Shown here: positions 1 to 9,353 of the stretch, in pieces
How the letters are laid out: each line of letters starts with the position of its first letter
How positions within the stretch are numbered: position 1 is the first letter of the stretch
Assembly (NCBI RefSeq): GCF_947039425.1
Contig: NZ_CAMQYW010000004.1
Span: 1-38,391 of the forward strand
Reading direction: 5' to 3'
Length of the DNA: 38,391 nt
Source: an uncultured Cetobacterium sp.
GTDB lineage: Bacteria > Fusobacteriota > Fusobacteriia > Fusobacteriales > Fusobacteriaceae
Position numbers and translations under genes: made by a program
Notes under the pieces: generated by a model
The model's database searches: none
What the model was told of the DNA's origin: nothing
What the model saw: only the letters and a program-made list of their open reading frames with translations

Positions 1-1
1 A

Positions 2-40
2 ACAGTAGCTTCTGGAGTTGTTGCAGAAATTACTAAGTAA
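2..40 (+). CDS. tuf: C-terminal fragment of elongation factor Tu (partial, truncated by window start)
   Basis: Frame 2 reads TVASGVVAEITK*, matching the usual EF-Tu C-terminus (...REGGRTVASGVV.EI.K). Confidence 0.7.
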   Translation, partial: TVASGVVAEITK

Positions 41-50
41 TTCTTTTAAA

Positions 51-90
51 TAGATAAGAGTTAAGTGGAAACTTAGCTCTTTTTTTTTGT
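51..90 (+). terminator. Rho-independent terminator after tuf
   Basis: agagttaag-tggaaa-cttagctct followed by a T run. Confidence 0.75.
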
Positions 91-138
91 TTTAAAAAAT
101 AATGTGGTATAATATACTAAAAATTGAAAGGATTATAG

Positions 139-744
139 ATGGTTGAATTTACAAAAATAATGGAGCAAGGAGAATCAATTGGATTTGTAGGAGTAATGCT
201 TATATGGACCTCTTTTTTAATTGGAATAAAATTTCCTGATTGGGATTTTAAATTAAAAATAAAGCATAGAAATATATTAACTCATAGTCCTTTAATTCTT
301 TGGTTGATGATTTATTTTTTCAACACCCAGAAAAATGTAGAAGTTTTTAGATTTTCAATAATTGGATTTTCTTTAGCAATAGGTTTACATATGATATTTG
401 ATTCATTTCCAAAAGGGTGGTCAAGGGGAGCCCTAATATATTATCCTTGGTGCAGATTTGGATTAGGAGTTAAATGGAGTCGAGGCTTTATATACTGCAC
501 AAGTATTTATGCTATATTTTTAGCTATAAAATATTCTGAAAATTACACTGAAGCATTGCTTCTTATGATTGGTGGAGTGTACACAATAGTTAAAAATAGG
601 AAAAAAGAGGAAAAGTTTTTTAGACCGTTTATATTTTTTTCTGTAACGATAGTAATATTTAGCGCTGTGAAGTATAAAGGGATAAGCGATTTTATTTTTT
701 ATGTTGTACACTTTATTTCTCAAAAAATAAATTTTCTGTTTTAG
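139..744 (+). CDS. Membrane protein, possibly YdjM/DUF457-like metal-dependent hydrolase family
   Basis: 201 aa ORF, several hydrophobic segments, PDWD and HRNILTHS motifs, GLHMIFDSFPKGW. Confidence 0.55.
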   Translation: MVEFTKIMEQGESIGFVGVMLIWTSFLIGIKFPDWDFKLKIKHRNILTHSPLILWLMIYFFNTQKNVEVFRFSIIGFSLAIGLHMIFDSFPKGWSRGALIYYPWCRFGLGVKWSRGFIYCTSIYAIFLAIKYSENYTEALLLMIGGVYTIVKNRKKEEKFFRPFIFFSVTIVIFSAVKYKGISDFIFYVVHFISQKINFLF

Positions 745-778
745 TACAGTAAAAAACCAATAAATCCCATACCAAATC

Positions 779-808
779 TTGACAAAAGAAGTGAAATTTT
801 AATATAAT
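779..808 (+). promoter_or_regulatory. Sigma70-type promoter for transketolase operon
   Basis: TTGACA (779-784), 18 bp spacer, TATAAT (803-808). Confidence 0.7.
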
Positions 809-841
809 TTAACTAAATAAAATAGATTGAAAGGAGAAAAA

Positions 842-1669
842 ATGAGAGACGTAAAACTTTTAGCAGAACAAGCAGCTAAAATAAGAAAAGATATCGTTCA
901 AATGATATGTAAAGCAAAGTCAGGTCATCCAGGAGGGTCATTATCAGCAGCAGATATAATAACTGCACTTTATTTTTCAGAAATGAATATAGATCCTAAA
1001 AACCCAAAGATGATTGGTAGAGATAGATTTGTACTATCAAAAGGACATGCAGCTCCAGTATTATACTCAGCATTAGCAGAGAGAGGTTATTTTGATAAAG
1101 AGTTACTAGGAACACTAAGAGCTTATGGATCACCTTTACAAGGTCATCCTGATATGAAAAAATTACCAGGAATTGAAATTTCAACTGGATCATTAGGTCA
1201 AGGATTATCAGTAGCTAACGGAATGGCTTTATCTGGAAGAATCTCTGGTGAGGACTATAGAACTTATGTTTTAATGGGTGACGGAGAGATGCAAGAAGGT
1301 CAGGTTTGGGAAGCGGCTATGACTGCAGCTCATTACAAACTTGATTCATTATGTGTTTTCATTGATTCAAATAATCTTCAAATAGATGGAAATGTAGATA
1401 AAGTAATGGGAATAGAGCCATTAGATAAGAAATGGGAAGCTTTTGGATGGAACGTAATTAAAATAGACGGACATAACTTCTATGAAATATTTGCTGCTTT
1501 AGACGAAGCAAAAGAAGTAAAAGGAAAACCAACTGCAATTATAGCAAAAACAACTAAAGGAAAAGGAGTATCATTTATGGAAAATGTTTGTGGTTTCCAT
1601 GGAGTAGCTCCAACACCAGAAGAAACAGAAAGAGCAGTAAAAGAGCTAGAAAAAGTATCACAGATATAA
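842..1669 (+). CDS. Transketolase, N-terminal (TPP-binding) subunit
   Basis: KSGHPGGSLSAADI, MGDGEMQEGQVWEA; ATG at 842 preceded by AAGGAG, so start moved from track start 827. Confidence 0.95.
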   Translation: MRDVKLLAEQAAKIRKDIVQMICKAKSGHPGGSLSAADIITALYFSEMNIDPKNPKMIGRDRFVLSKGHAAPVLYSALAERGYFDKELLGTLRAYGSPLQGHPDMKKLPGIEISTGSLGQGLSVANGMALSGRISGEDYRTYVLMGDGEMQEGQVWEAAMTAAHYKLDSLCVFIDSNNLQIDGNVDKVMGIEPLDKKWEAFGWNVIKIDGHNFYEIFAALDEAKEVKGKPTAIIAKTTKGKGVSFMENVCGFHGVAPTPEETERAVKELEKVSQI

Positions 1670-1687
1670 TAACTTTCGGAGGGAAAA

Positions 1688-2614
1688 ATGAAAAAGAAAT
1701 CAACAAGACAGGCTTACGGTGAGGCACTAGTAGAGCTTGGAAGAATGAATGAAAATATAGTAGTTTTAGATGCTGATTTAACAAAATCAACAAAGACGAA
1801 TTTGTTTCAAGAGGAATTTCCTGAAAGACATATAAATGTGGGAATAGCTGAAGCTGACTTAATTGGAACAGCAGCAGGACTTGCAACTTGTGGAAAGATT
1901 CCATTTGCATCAACATTTGCAATGTTCGCAGCAGGAAGAGCTTATGAGCAAATAAGAAATACAGTAGCTTATCCAAAATTAAATGTAAAGATAGCTCCTA
2001 CACATGCAGGAATATCAGTTGGAGAAGATGGAGGATCTCATCAATCAATTGAAGATATATCTTTAATGAGAGGAATTCCAGGAATGGTAGTTTTATCTCC
2101 AGCAGATGCAACAGAAACTAAAAAAATGATATTTGCAGCAGCAGAATATGAAGGTCCTGTTTATATTAGAATGGGAAGATTAGATGTTCCAGTTTTATTT
2201 GATGAATCATATGATTTTCAAATAGGAATAGCAAATACAATTAAAGAGGGAACTGATGTAACAGTTGTTGCTACAGGACTTATGACTGCAAGAGCTTTAG
2301 AAGCAGCAGAAGAGTTAGCTAAAGAGGGAGTATCAGTGAGAGTTATAAATGCTGGAACTATAAAACCTTTAGATGGAGAAACAATCTTAAAAGCAGCTAA
2401 AGAAACTAAGTTCATTGTAACTGCAGAAGAACATTCTGTAATAGGTGGATTAGGATCAGCAGTATCAGAATTTTTATCAGAAACTCATCCAGCATTAGTA
2501 AAGAAAATTGGAATTTATGATAAATTTGGACAAAGTGGAAAGGGTGACGAGTTACTTGAGAAGTATGAATTAACAGCTTCTAAGATAATATCAGTGGTAA
2601 AAGAAAACTTATAA
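1688..2614 (+). CDS. Transketolase, C-terminal (pyrimidine-binding) subunit
   Basis: DADLTKSTKT, FPERHINVGIAEADLIGTAAGLA; adjacent to N-terminal subunit. Confidence 0.95.
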   Translation: MKKKSTRQAYGEALVELGRMNENIVVLDADLTKSTKTNLFQEEFPERHINVGIAEADLIGTAAGLATCGKIPFASTFAMFAAGRAYEQIRNTVAYPKLNVKIAPTHAGISVGEDGGSHQSIEDISLMRGIPGMVVLSPADATETKKMIFAAAEYEGPVYIRMGRLDVPVLFDESYDFQIGIANTIKEGTDVTVVATGLMTARALEAAEELAKEGVSVRVINAGTIKPLDGETILKAAKETKFIVTAEEHSVIGGLGSAVSEFLSETHPALVKKIGIYDKFGQSGKGDELLEKYELTASKIISVVKENL

Positions 2615-2625
2615 TATAATTAAAA

Positions 2626-2660
2626 GGATAGAGGCGATAAAATGCGCCTCTATATTTTCA
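2626..2660 (+). terminator. Stem-loop terminator between transketolase and ftsX
   Basis: ATAGAGGCG-ataaaatg-CGCCTCTAT followed by attttcatt. Confidence 0.6.
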
Positions 2661-2678
2661 TTATAAAAGGGAGAAAAA

Positions 2679-3476
2679 ATGGGAGCTAAAAAGGTGAAAA
2701 GGACTTTTATTGTTTTAGTCTTAAGTTTTATGATTTTTAATTTGTTTATTTCAATGGCATCAAATAGTTATTTTTTAGGTAAGGTATTAAAAAATAATTA
2801 TTTTTTAACAGTTGAGTTACAAAATAATTTGAAATTACCTCAAATAGAGGAGTTTGAAAAATTTTTATTAAAGAATAATAGTGTAAAAGGATTGAGGTAT
2901 CTTGACAAGACAGAAGCTTTTAGAAATTTACAAAAAGAATTGGAAATAATAATTCCAAAGAGTGAAAATCCACTACCCAATTCAATAATAGTTTCTTTTA
3001 ATAATGAAAATGATATACATGTCGTTCAAGAATTGTTAGATGTTAATCCAAACGTAAGAGAGATATATATAGACAGTAAATTTTTACAAAGTACTCAAAT
3101 GAAAGTGAGTGCAGTGAATACATCGCTGTTTTTATTTTTATTTTTTGCAGGAAGTATGTTTTTTTTAATTTCAACAACATTAAGAGGAAATATTTTTAAA
3201 GATTATACAATGTATGCTATAAAAAATTCTCAAAATCCTAAAAATTATATGGTAGCAAGAAATAAAAATTTAATTCCATTTATAGTTAGTGCTATAATTG
3301 GAAATCTTTTATTTTTCAATATCTATATAATATTAAGAGATAAACTTTTAATATTATTACCAAATTTAATTTTACAAAGTTTTAAGCAACTATTTTTTAT
3401 AGAATTTATTGCTGTATTAATTGTTATAGTAGTATCTTGGAAAGCCACAGCAAAAGTAAAAAAAGAAGAGGTATAA
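2679..3476 (+). CDS. ftsX: FtsX-like cell division permease
   Basis: N-terminal TM, extracellular domain with 'LKNNSVKGLRYLDKTEAFRNLQKEL' and 'NPLPNSIIVSF', three C-terminal TM segments; followed immediately by an EnvC-like gene. Confidence 0.75.
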   Translation: MGAKKVKRTFIVLVLSFMIFNLFISMASNSYFLGKVLKNNYFLTVELQNNLKLPQIEEFEKFLLKNNSVKGLRYLDKTEAFRNLQKELEIIIPKSENPLPNSIIVSFNNENDIHVVQELLDVNPNVREIYIDSKFLQSTQMKVSAVNTSLFLFLFFAGSMFFLISTTLRGNIFKDYTMYAIKNSQNPKNYMVARNKNLIPFIVSAIIGNLLFFNIYIILRDKLLILLPNLILQSFKQLFFIEFIAVLIVIVVSWKATAKVKKEEV

Positions 3477-3477
3477 C

Positions 3478-4566
3478 ATGAAAAAGATACTGTTGTTTTT
3501 GCTAGTATCAGCTTTGCTTTATGGAGATAATGTAGATAACTTAAAAAACAGAATGAAAAAAATAGATTCAGAAATAAAGCAAAAAAATACGAGAATAAAA
3601 AATATAAATTCAGAAAAGATAAGTGTAGAAAAACAAATTATAAAAATTAATAAAGAGATAAAAGATATTGAAAATGATGCAGATCAAATAAAAAGTGAAA
3701 TTGTTGTAGTAAATAAAAATATAGAATATGGTGGACTAAATTTAGGTGTTAGTAACAAAGCTTTAGAGAGAAAGCAGTCAGAATACAAAGCAAAGATGAT
3801 TGAAATAAATAGAATTGCCAATATGGAAAGTGATACAAAAGAAAAAAGCATAGCTAAGAGAAGTTTTTCAAGATTATTATTTGGTGATTTAGAAAGTATG
3901 GAACATATAAAAGAGGTTCAAAGTTCAATTCAGCATGTAAAAGCAAATATTGAGAAAGACAAAAGGAAATTAACTAGTTTAAAAGCAAGATTGGATAGTA
4001 ATAGAAAAAAAATAGAATATAAAAAAATAGAAAAAAATAGATTGATATCTAAGTTGAATAAAGAGAAAACAAATCACGTAAAAAGTATCTCAAATTTACA
4101 AGCACAAAAGAAGAGAATAGCAAAAGAGATCGAAAGAATAATTAAGGCTAGAAGTGTTACAAATAAAAATATTAAATTAAATACAGCACTGGCTAGACTT
4201 GGAAAATTTATAAAACCAATTGCAGGAAGAGTGATAGTTAGATTTAGAGAAAAAAAAGGTGGCCAAGTAGTAAGTAACGGAATTGAAATTAGAGGTCGAA
4301 TGGGTTCTAAGGTTAAATCATCTATGGGTGGAAAAGTTATTTATGCTGATAAATTTCAAGGACTTAATAATGTGGTTATGATAGATTATGGATATAATAC
4401 AATCGGTGTTTATGGAAATTTAATAGCAGTGGGGGTAACACTGAATCAACAAATAAGAAAAGGTCAGGATATAGGGGTTTTAGGACTTACTACAGAAGGA
4501 GAACCAAACTTATATTATGAAGTAAGATTTAAATTAAAACCAATAAATCCAGAAAATTTATTTTAA
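3478..4566 (+). CDS. EnvC-like coiled-coil protein with degenerate LytM (M23) domain
   Basis: Signal peptide, long coiled coil, C-terminal LytM-like fold (GKVIYADKFQGLNNVVMIDYG...YYEVRF); Zn-ligand histidines absent. Confidence 0.8.
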   Translation: MKKILLFLLVSALLYGDNVDNLKNRMKKIDSEIKQKNTRIKNINSEKISVEKQIIKINKEIKDIENDADQIKSEIVVVNKNIEYGGLNLGVSNKALERKQSEYKAKMIEINRIANMESDTKEKSIAKRSFSRLLFGDLESMEHIKEVQSSIQHVKANIEKDKRKLTSLKARLDSNRKKIEYKKIEKNRLISKLNKEKTNHVKSISNLQAQKKRIAKEIERIIKARSVTNKNIKLNTALARLGKFIKPIAGRVIVRFREKKGGQVVSNGIEIRGRMGSKVKSSMGGKVIYADKFQGLNNVVMIDYGYNTIGVYGNLIAVGVTLNQQIRKGQDIGVLGLTTEGEPNLYYEVRFKLKPINPENLF

Positions 4567-4578
4567 TGGAGGAAGGTA

Positions 4579-5379
4579 ATGAAAGGAGTCATCATTTACA
4601 ACGAAGGGAAAGAGTTTGCAAAAAAATTAAATGATGAGTATTTGATTTTTTTTAAAGAAAAGAATATAGAGATAGTTCCAAAGTCAAAAATAAAAGAAGC
4701 TACATTTATTATTATAATAGGTGGAGATGGAACTTTATTAAGAGCTTCTAAAAGTATAATAAAAAATAATGAAGCAATAGATGTATTTGCTGTAAATGCA
4801 GGATCTCTTGGGTTTTTAACAGAGATCAAAGCAGAAGAATTTAAAGAAACTTTTGAAAATTATTTAGAGGGAAGGTATCAAAGAGAACCAAGATCTCTAT
4901 TACAATTAAAATCTAGAGGTGAAGTTATATATATTCTAAATGAAGTTGTAATATCAAAAGCAGCAGCAGTTTCTAGGATTTTAAATATTTCAGCAAGAAC
5001 AAATAAAAGTACAATTTGTAATTACAAAGCAGATGGATTAATAATAGCAACACCAACAGGATCAACAGCTTATTCTTTATCTGCTGGAGGCCCAATAGTG
5101 ATGCCAGGTTTAAAGGTAATAATAATAACACCTTTAGCACCACATAATTTAACTACAAGACCAATAATTATAAATGGAGATGAAAAGTTAATACTATCTT
5201 TAAGAGAAAAAGAGAAAGGTTGCATAATAATTGATGGAGAGATTAAAAGAGAACTTAGAGAACAGGAGATTATTTCAATTTGTTACTCAGATAAAAGATT
5301 GAATTTAATTCTCCCAGAAGGTAGAGATTATTATGGAGTACTGAGAGATAAGTTAAAATGGGGAGATAGTTTATGCTAA
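4579..5379 (+). CDS. nadK: NAD kinase
   Basis: GGDGTLLRA, NAGSLGFLTE, TPTGSTAYSLSAGGPIV. Confidence 0.95.
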   Translation: MKGVIIYNEGKEFAKKLNDEYLIFFKEKNIEIVPKSKIKEATFIIIIGGDGTLLRASKSIIKNNEAIDVFAVNAGSLGFLTEIKAEEFKETFENYLEGRYQREPRSLLQLKSRGEVIYILNEVVISKAAAVSRILNISARTNKSTICNYKADGLIIATPTGSTAYSLSAGGPIVMPGLKVIIITPLAPHNLTTRPIIINGDEKLILSLREKEKGCIIIDGEIKRELREQEIISICYSDKRLNLILPEGRDYYGVLRDKLKWGDSLC

Positions 5380-7034
5380 AAGAGTTAAAAATTGAAAATT
5401 TAGCTATTATAGAAAAAGTTGATCTTGAGTTTGATAATGGATTGATAGTTTTAACAGGAGAAACAGGAGCAGGAAAATCTATTATTTTAAGTGGAATAAA
5501 TCTTTTAATTGGAGAAAAAGCTAGTTCTGATATGGTGAGAGATGGAGAGGATCATCTATTGGCTCAAGGTGTATTTGGAGTTAATGAGGAGCAAGAGCAA
5601 GAATTAAAAGAGTTAGGAATAGAAGCTGAAGATCAGGAAGTAATAGTTAGAAGACATATTGATAAGAGCGGAAGAGGAAAAGCCTTTGTAAATAATATAA
5701 GAGTTCCAATGTCTAGTTTAAAGGAGATTATGGGGACTCTTGTGGATATTGTAGGTCAACACTCTCATCAAATGTTACTAAATAAAAATAATCATTTAAG
5801 ATTATTAGATAGATTTTTAGGAGAAAAGGGTCTAGAGATTAAAAAGGAATTAGAAGTACTTTTTAGTAAATATTCTAGTTTAGATAGAAGAATACAAGAT
5901 GTTGAAAAAAATAAGAAAGAAACAATGGAGAAAAAAGAGTTTTATGAATATCAACTTCTTGAAATTGATAAAATAAGTTTGAAAGAAAATGAAGATGAAA
6001 AATTAGAGGAAGAGTATAAAAAACTTTTCAATGCAGGGAAAATTAAGGAAAAGTTATCAATGTCAGAATCTTTACTTCGTGATGGAGAACTTAACGCTTT
6101 AACTATAATATCTAATAGTAAAAAAAATCTAGAGATTGTTTCTAAATATGGAAAAGAGTTTCAAGATATTTTAGAAAAATTAGAAAGAGTATATTATGAT
6201 TTACAAGATTGTGTAGATTATATGAGTGATTTAAATAGTGGTATTGAAGGGGATGACATTAGATTAGATAAAGTAATATCAAGACTTGATAATATAAATA
6301 GATTAAAATCAAAATATGGAGATGAAATTTCAGATATCTTAGAATATAGAAATAATATTGAAGAAAAATTACAACTTTTAGATGAAAATAGTTTCCAAAT
6401 AAAAAAACTTTTAAAAGAAAGAGAGATAGCAAAAAAATTATATTTTGAAAAAGCTGAAAAGTTAACTTCAATAAGACTTGAAAAAGCTAGTCTTATTGAG
6501 ACAAACTTAAAAGATGAACTTAAGGGATTAAATATGGGAGATGCTCAGTTTAAAATTAAGTTTGAAGAAGCGCAAAACATGGGAATAACTGGAGTAGATC
6601 AAGTGGAATTTATGATATCAACAAATATTGGACAATCTTTAAAACCTTTATGGAAAGTAGCTTCAGGTGGTGAAGTTAGTAGAATAATGTTAGCTATAAA
6701 AGTTATTTTTTCAAAAGTTGATAATATTCCAATTTTAATATTTGATGAGATTGATACAGGAGTTGGTGGAGAAACAGTTAGAAAAATTGCAGATAAATTA
6801 CAAGAAATTGGAAAAACAACTCAAGTTATGAGTATAACTCACTCTCCAGCAATAGCTTCTAAAGCTTCTCAGCAATTTTATATAGAAAAAAAATTAATTG
6901 AAAATAAAACTGTAACTCAGGTAAAAAAATTAACTGATCAAGAAAGAGTTCAAGAGATTGCAAGAATGCTAGGTGGAAAAAATATTTCTCAAGCAGTACT
7001 AAAGCATGCAAAGGAACTTTTAAGTGAGGGATAG
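5373..7034 (+). CDS. recN: DNA repair protein RecN
   Basis: LKELKIENLAIIEKVDLEF, GETGAGKSIIL, VASGGEVSRIMLAIK, IFDEIDTGVGGETV. Confidence 0.95.
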   Translation: MLKELKIENLAIIEKVDLEFDNGLIVLTGETGAGKSIILSGINLLIGEKASSDMVRDGEDHLLAQGVFGVNEEQEQELKELGIEAEDQEVIVRRHIDKSGRGKAFVNNIRVPMSSLKEIMGTLVDIVGQHSHQMLLNKNNHLRLLDRFLGEKGLEIKKELEVLFSKYSSLDRRIQDVEKNKKETMEKKEFYEYQLLEIDKISLKENEDEKLEEEYKKLFNAGKIKEKLSMSESLLRDGELNALTIISNSKKNLEIVSKYGKEFQDILEKLERVYYDLQDCVDYMSDLNSGIEGDDIRLDKVISRLDNINRLKSKYGDEISDILEYRNNIEEKLQLLDENSFQIKKLLKEREIAKKLYFEKAEKLTSIRLEKASLIETNLKDELKGLNMGDAQFKIKFEEAQNMGITGVDQVEFMISTNIGQSLKPLWKVASGGEVSRIMLAIKVIFSKVDNIPILIFDEIDTGVGGETVRKIADKLQEIGKTTQVMSITHSPAIASKASQQFYIEKKLIENKTVTQVKKLTDQERVQEIARMLGGKNISQAVLKHAKELLSEG

Positions 7035-7826
7035 ATGGATTTATTAAAAGAATTTTTAGAGTATAAATTAGAATCAAAAGATATAAAAAAAGAAACATTA
7101 GATATATATCAATGGGATATAGGAGATTTTAAGAATTTTATTGAAAAAGATTTATTAAAAGTGTCCAAAGAGGATGTGATAAACTATATAAAATTTTTAA
7201 AAGATAAATATCAAGCAAATACAATATCTAGAAAGATAAGTACAATAAAAGGATTTTATAAATTTTTATTTAAAAAAAATATGGTTGAATCCTTGCCGAC
7301 AGATGGAATAATTTTAGAAAAAGCTTCTGAAAAAAAAATAGAAGAGTTAGAAGAGTGGGAAATAGAAGCTATTTTAAATAGTTGTGAAAAGGATGAAAAA
7401 GGAGAGAGAGATAAAATATTAATAAAATTATTAATAGAAACAAAACTCTCAATTAATGATATTTTGAAATTGAAAGTATCAGATTTGAAACTATATTCAT
7501 ATTGTGGTGTTTTAAATTTGGACGGTCTTGGAATGATAAAATTATCAGATGAGTTATCAGATGAGTTAAAATATTATATTTTAACTATTAGAGATGAGAA
7601 AAATGAAAATCACAGTGACATCTTATTTTACAAGGTTTCTAGACAGTCTTTTAGAGCAAGATTTATAACTCTTGGAAAGAAAGCTCATATAAAAAGAGGG
7701 ATTTCTCCAAATATGTTGAGAAATACTTTAAAAAGTGTGGTAAAATTAGAACATGATAGAGAAGAAAGTGTTTCAAATTTAAAAACGAAAGAGAAATACT
7801 TTAAAATAGGAATAGGAGATGAGTGA
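7035..7826 (+). CDS. Tyrosine recombinase (XerC/D-fold) homologue, degenerate active site
   Basis: N-terminal SAM-like domain (LVEF..YK.ES....TLDIYQWDIGDFKNFIE...ISRKISTIKGFYKFLFKKNMV) and C-terminal region alignable to catalytic domain, but box I Arg and both box II His positions are replaced. Confidence 0.8.
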   Translation: MDLLKEFLEYKLESKDIKKETLDIYQWDIGDFKNFIEKDLLKVSKEDVINYIKFLKDKYQANTISRKISTIKGFYKFLFKKNMVESLPTDGIILEKASEKKIEELEEWEIEAILNSCEKDEKGERDKILIKLLIETKLSINDILKLKVSDLKLYSYCGVLNLDGLGMIKLSDELSDELKYYILTIRDEKNENHSDILFYKVSRQSFRARFITLGKKAHIKRGISPNMLRNTLKSVVKLEHDREESVSNLKTKEKYFKIGIGDE

Positions 7827-7829
7827 CAA

Positions 7830-8723
7830 GTGAAAGCTGGATTCATAGCAGTAGTAGGAAGACCAAATGTTGGAAAATCTACTCTAATAAATAAACTCGT
7901 AGACGAGAAGGTTGCAATAGTTTCTGATAAAGCAGGAACAACAAGAGATACAATAAAAGGAATTTTAAATTTTAATGGTAATCAATATATTTTTGTAGAT
8001 ACACCAGGAATCCATAAGCCAAAACATTTACTTGGAGAGCATATGACTAATAGTGCTTTAAGAGTATTAAGAGATGTAGATGTTATAGCTATGGTTATTG
8101 ATGCTTCTCAAGAGATAAGTACAGGAGATTTATTTGTTCTTGAAAAAATAAAATTAGCTCATAAAATTCCTAAAATATTAATTTTAAACAAAATAGATAA
8201 AATTAATGATGAGGAATTAGAAGCTAAAAGAGAAGAGATTAAAGAGAAATTAGGAGAATTTAGTGCTGTTGTTGAAATAGCAGGGCAATATGCAATAGGA
8301 TTACCAAAATTATTAACAGCGTTAGATCCCTTTTTAGAAGACGGAATAAAATTCTATCCAGATGACATGTATACAGATATGCCTATGTACAGAATAATAA
8401 CAGAAGTTGTTAGAGAGAAAATACTTGAAAGAACAAGAGATGAGATACCTCACTCAGTTGCTATTGAGATAATAAATGTAACTAGAAGAAATAATGGAAA
8501 AGATAAGTTTGACATTAATATATACGTTGAAAGAGACTCTCAAAAAGGTATTATCATAGGGAAACAAGGTAAAATGTTAAAAGATATTGGAACTGAAGCT
8601 AGAAAAGAGATTGAAAAACTTTTAGGAGTTGAAATCTATATGGAACTTTGGGTAAAAGTTAAAGATGACTGGAGAAAGAAAAAACCATTCCTTAAAGAAC
8701 TTGGTTATGTAGATGAAAAATAA
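7830..8723 (+). CDS. era: GTPase Era
   Basis: GTG start; GRPNVGKSTLINKL, DTPGIHKPKHLLGE, NKID, C-terminal KH domain GIIIGKQGKMLKDIG. Confidence 0.97.
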   Translation: MKAGFIAVVGRPNVGKSTLINKLVDEKVAIVSDKAGTTRDTIKGILNFNGNQYIFVDTPGIHKPKHLLGEHMTNSALRVLRDVDVIAMVIDASQEISTGDLFVLEKIKLAHKIPKILILNKIDKINDEELEAKREEIKEKLGEFSAVVEIAGQYAIGLPKLLTALDPFLEDGIKFYPDDMYTDMPMYRIITEVVREKILERTRDEIPHSVAIEIINVTRRNNGKDKFDINIYVERDSQKGIIIGKQGKMLKDIGTEARKEIEKLLGVEIYMELWVKVKDDWRKKKPFLKELGYVDEK

Positions 8724-8748
8724 AAAATAGAATAAAGTGGAGGTAGTC

Positions 8749-9345
8749 ATGAAAATACTTGCAGTTAGTGATGAAGAGATACTAGAAAAATATCCTATAG
8801 ATCAGCTAAAGAAAATGTTTTCAGAGATAGAACTTATTATATCTTGTGGAGATGTTAGTAATAAGTATTTAGACTACCTCTTTACTATTTTAAATAAAGA
8901 ACTAATTTATGTAAATGGGAATCATGTTTATTCAGAAAATCATGATATCAGTTTTTGTAAAAATTTAGATGGTGGAAATATATGTACAGTAAAGGGTATT
9001 AAAATAGTAGGTTATGATGGAAGTCAAATATATTCAAGAGGATCGCATCAATATAGTGAGAAAGATGTATTTTTTATGGTTATGAAAAGCTTTGTTAAAG
9101 CAAAATTTTCAAATGTAGATTTAATAATAAGTCATTCTCCGATTGGAGGGATAAATGAAGGGAGCGATCCCATTCATAAAGGTTTTTATAGCTATAAAAA
9201 AGCCATAGATTTTATGAAGCCTAAATATTGGCTTCATGGACATGTACATTTAAAAAATCATCACGAAGTAAAAGAAGCCTACTTGGAGGGGACAAAAATA
9301 ATAAATGTATTTGGATATAAAATAATTGATTTGGATATAGACTAG
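8749..9345 (+). CDS. Metallophosphoesterase family protein
   Basis: CGDVS, VNGNH, ISHSPIGGINEGSDPIHKGF, LHGHVH. ATG 8749 with GGAGGT upstream preferred over track GTG at 8737. Confidence 0.85.
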   Translation: MKILAVSDEEILEKYPIDQLKKMFSEIELIISCGDVSNKYLDYLFTILNKELIYVNGNHVYSENHDISFCKNLDGGNICTVKGIKIVGYDGSQIYSRGSHQYSEKDVFFMVMKSFVKAKFSNVDLIISHSPIGGINEGSDPIHKGFYSYKKAIDFMKPKYWLHGHVHLKNHHEVKEAYLEGTKIINVFGYKIIDLDID

Positions 9346-9353
9346 GAGGAACT

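Noticed and set aside
1575-1976. 133-aa minus-strand Leu/Phe-rich ORF across the two transketolase genes
   Set aside because: Antisense artefact, composition-driven (LLLFLFLLVLELL), not a real membrane protein.
4579-5379. Minus-strand 77-aa ORF 4596-4829 in nadK
   Set aside because: Antisense shadow of a conserved gene with no independent support.
7035-7826. Tyrosine recombinase as evidence of a phage or integrative element
   Set aside because: No att-like repeats, tRNA, phage or conjugation genes nearby; embedded seamlessly between housekeeping genes.
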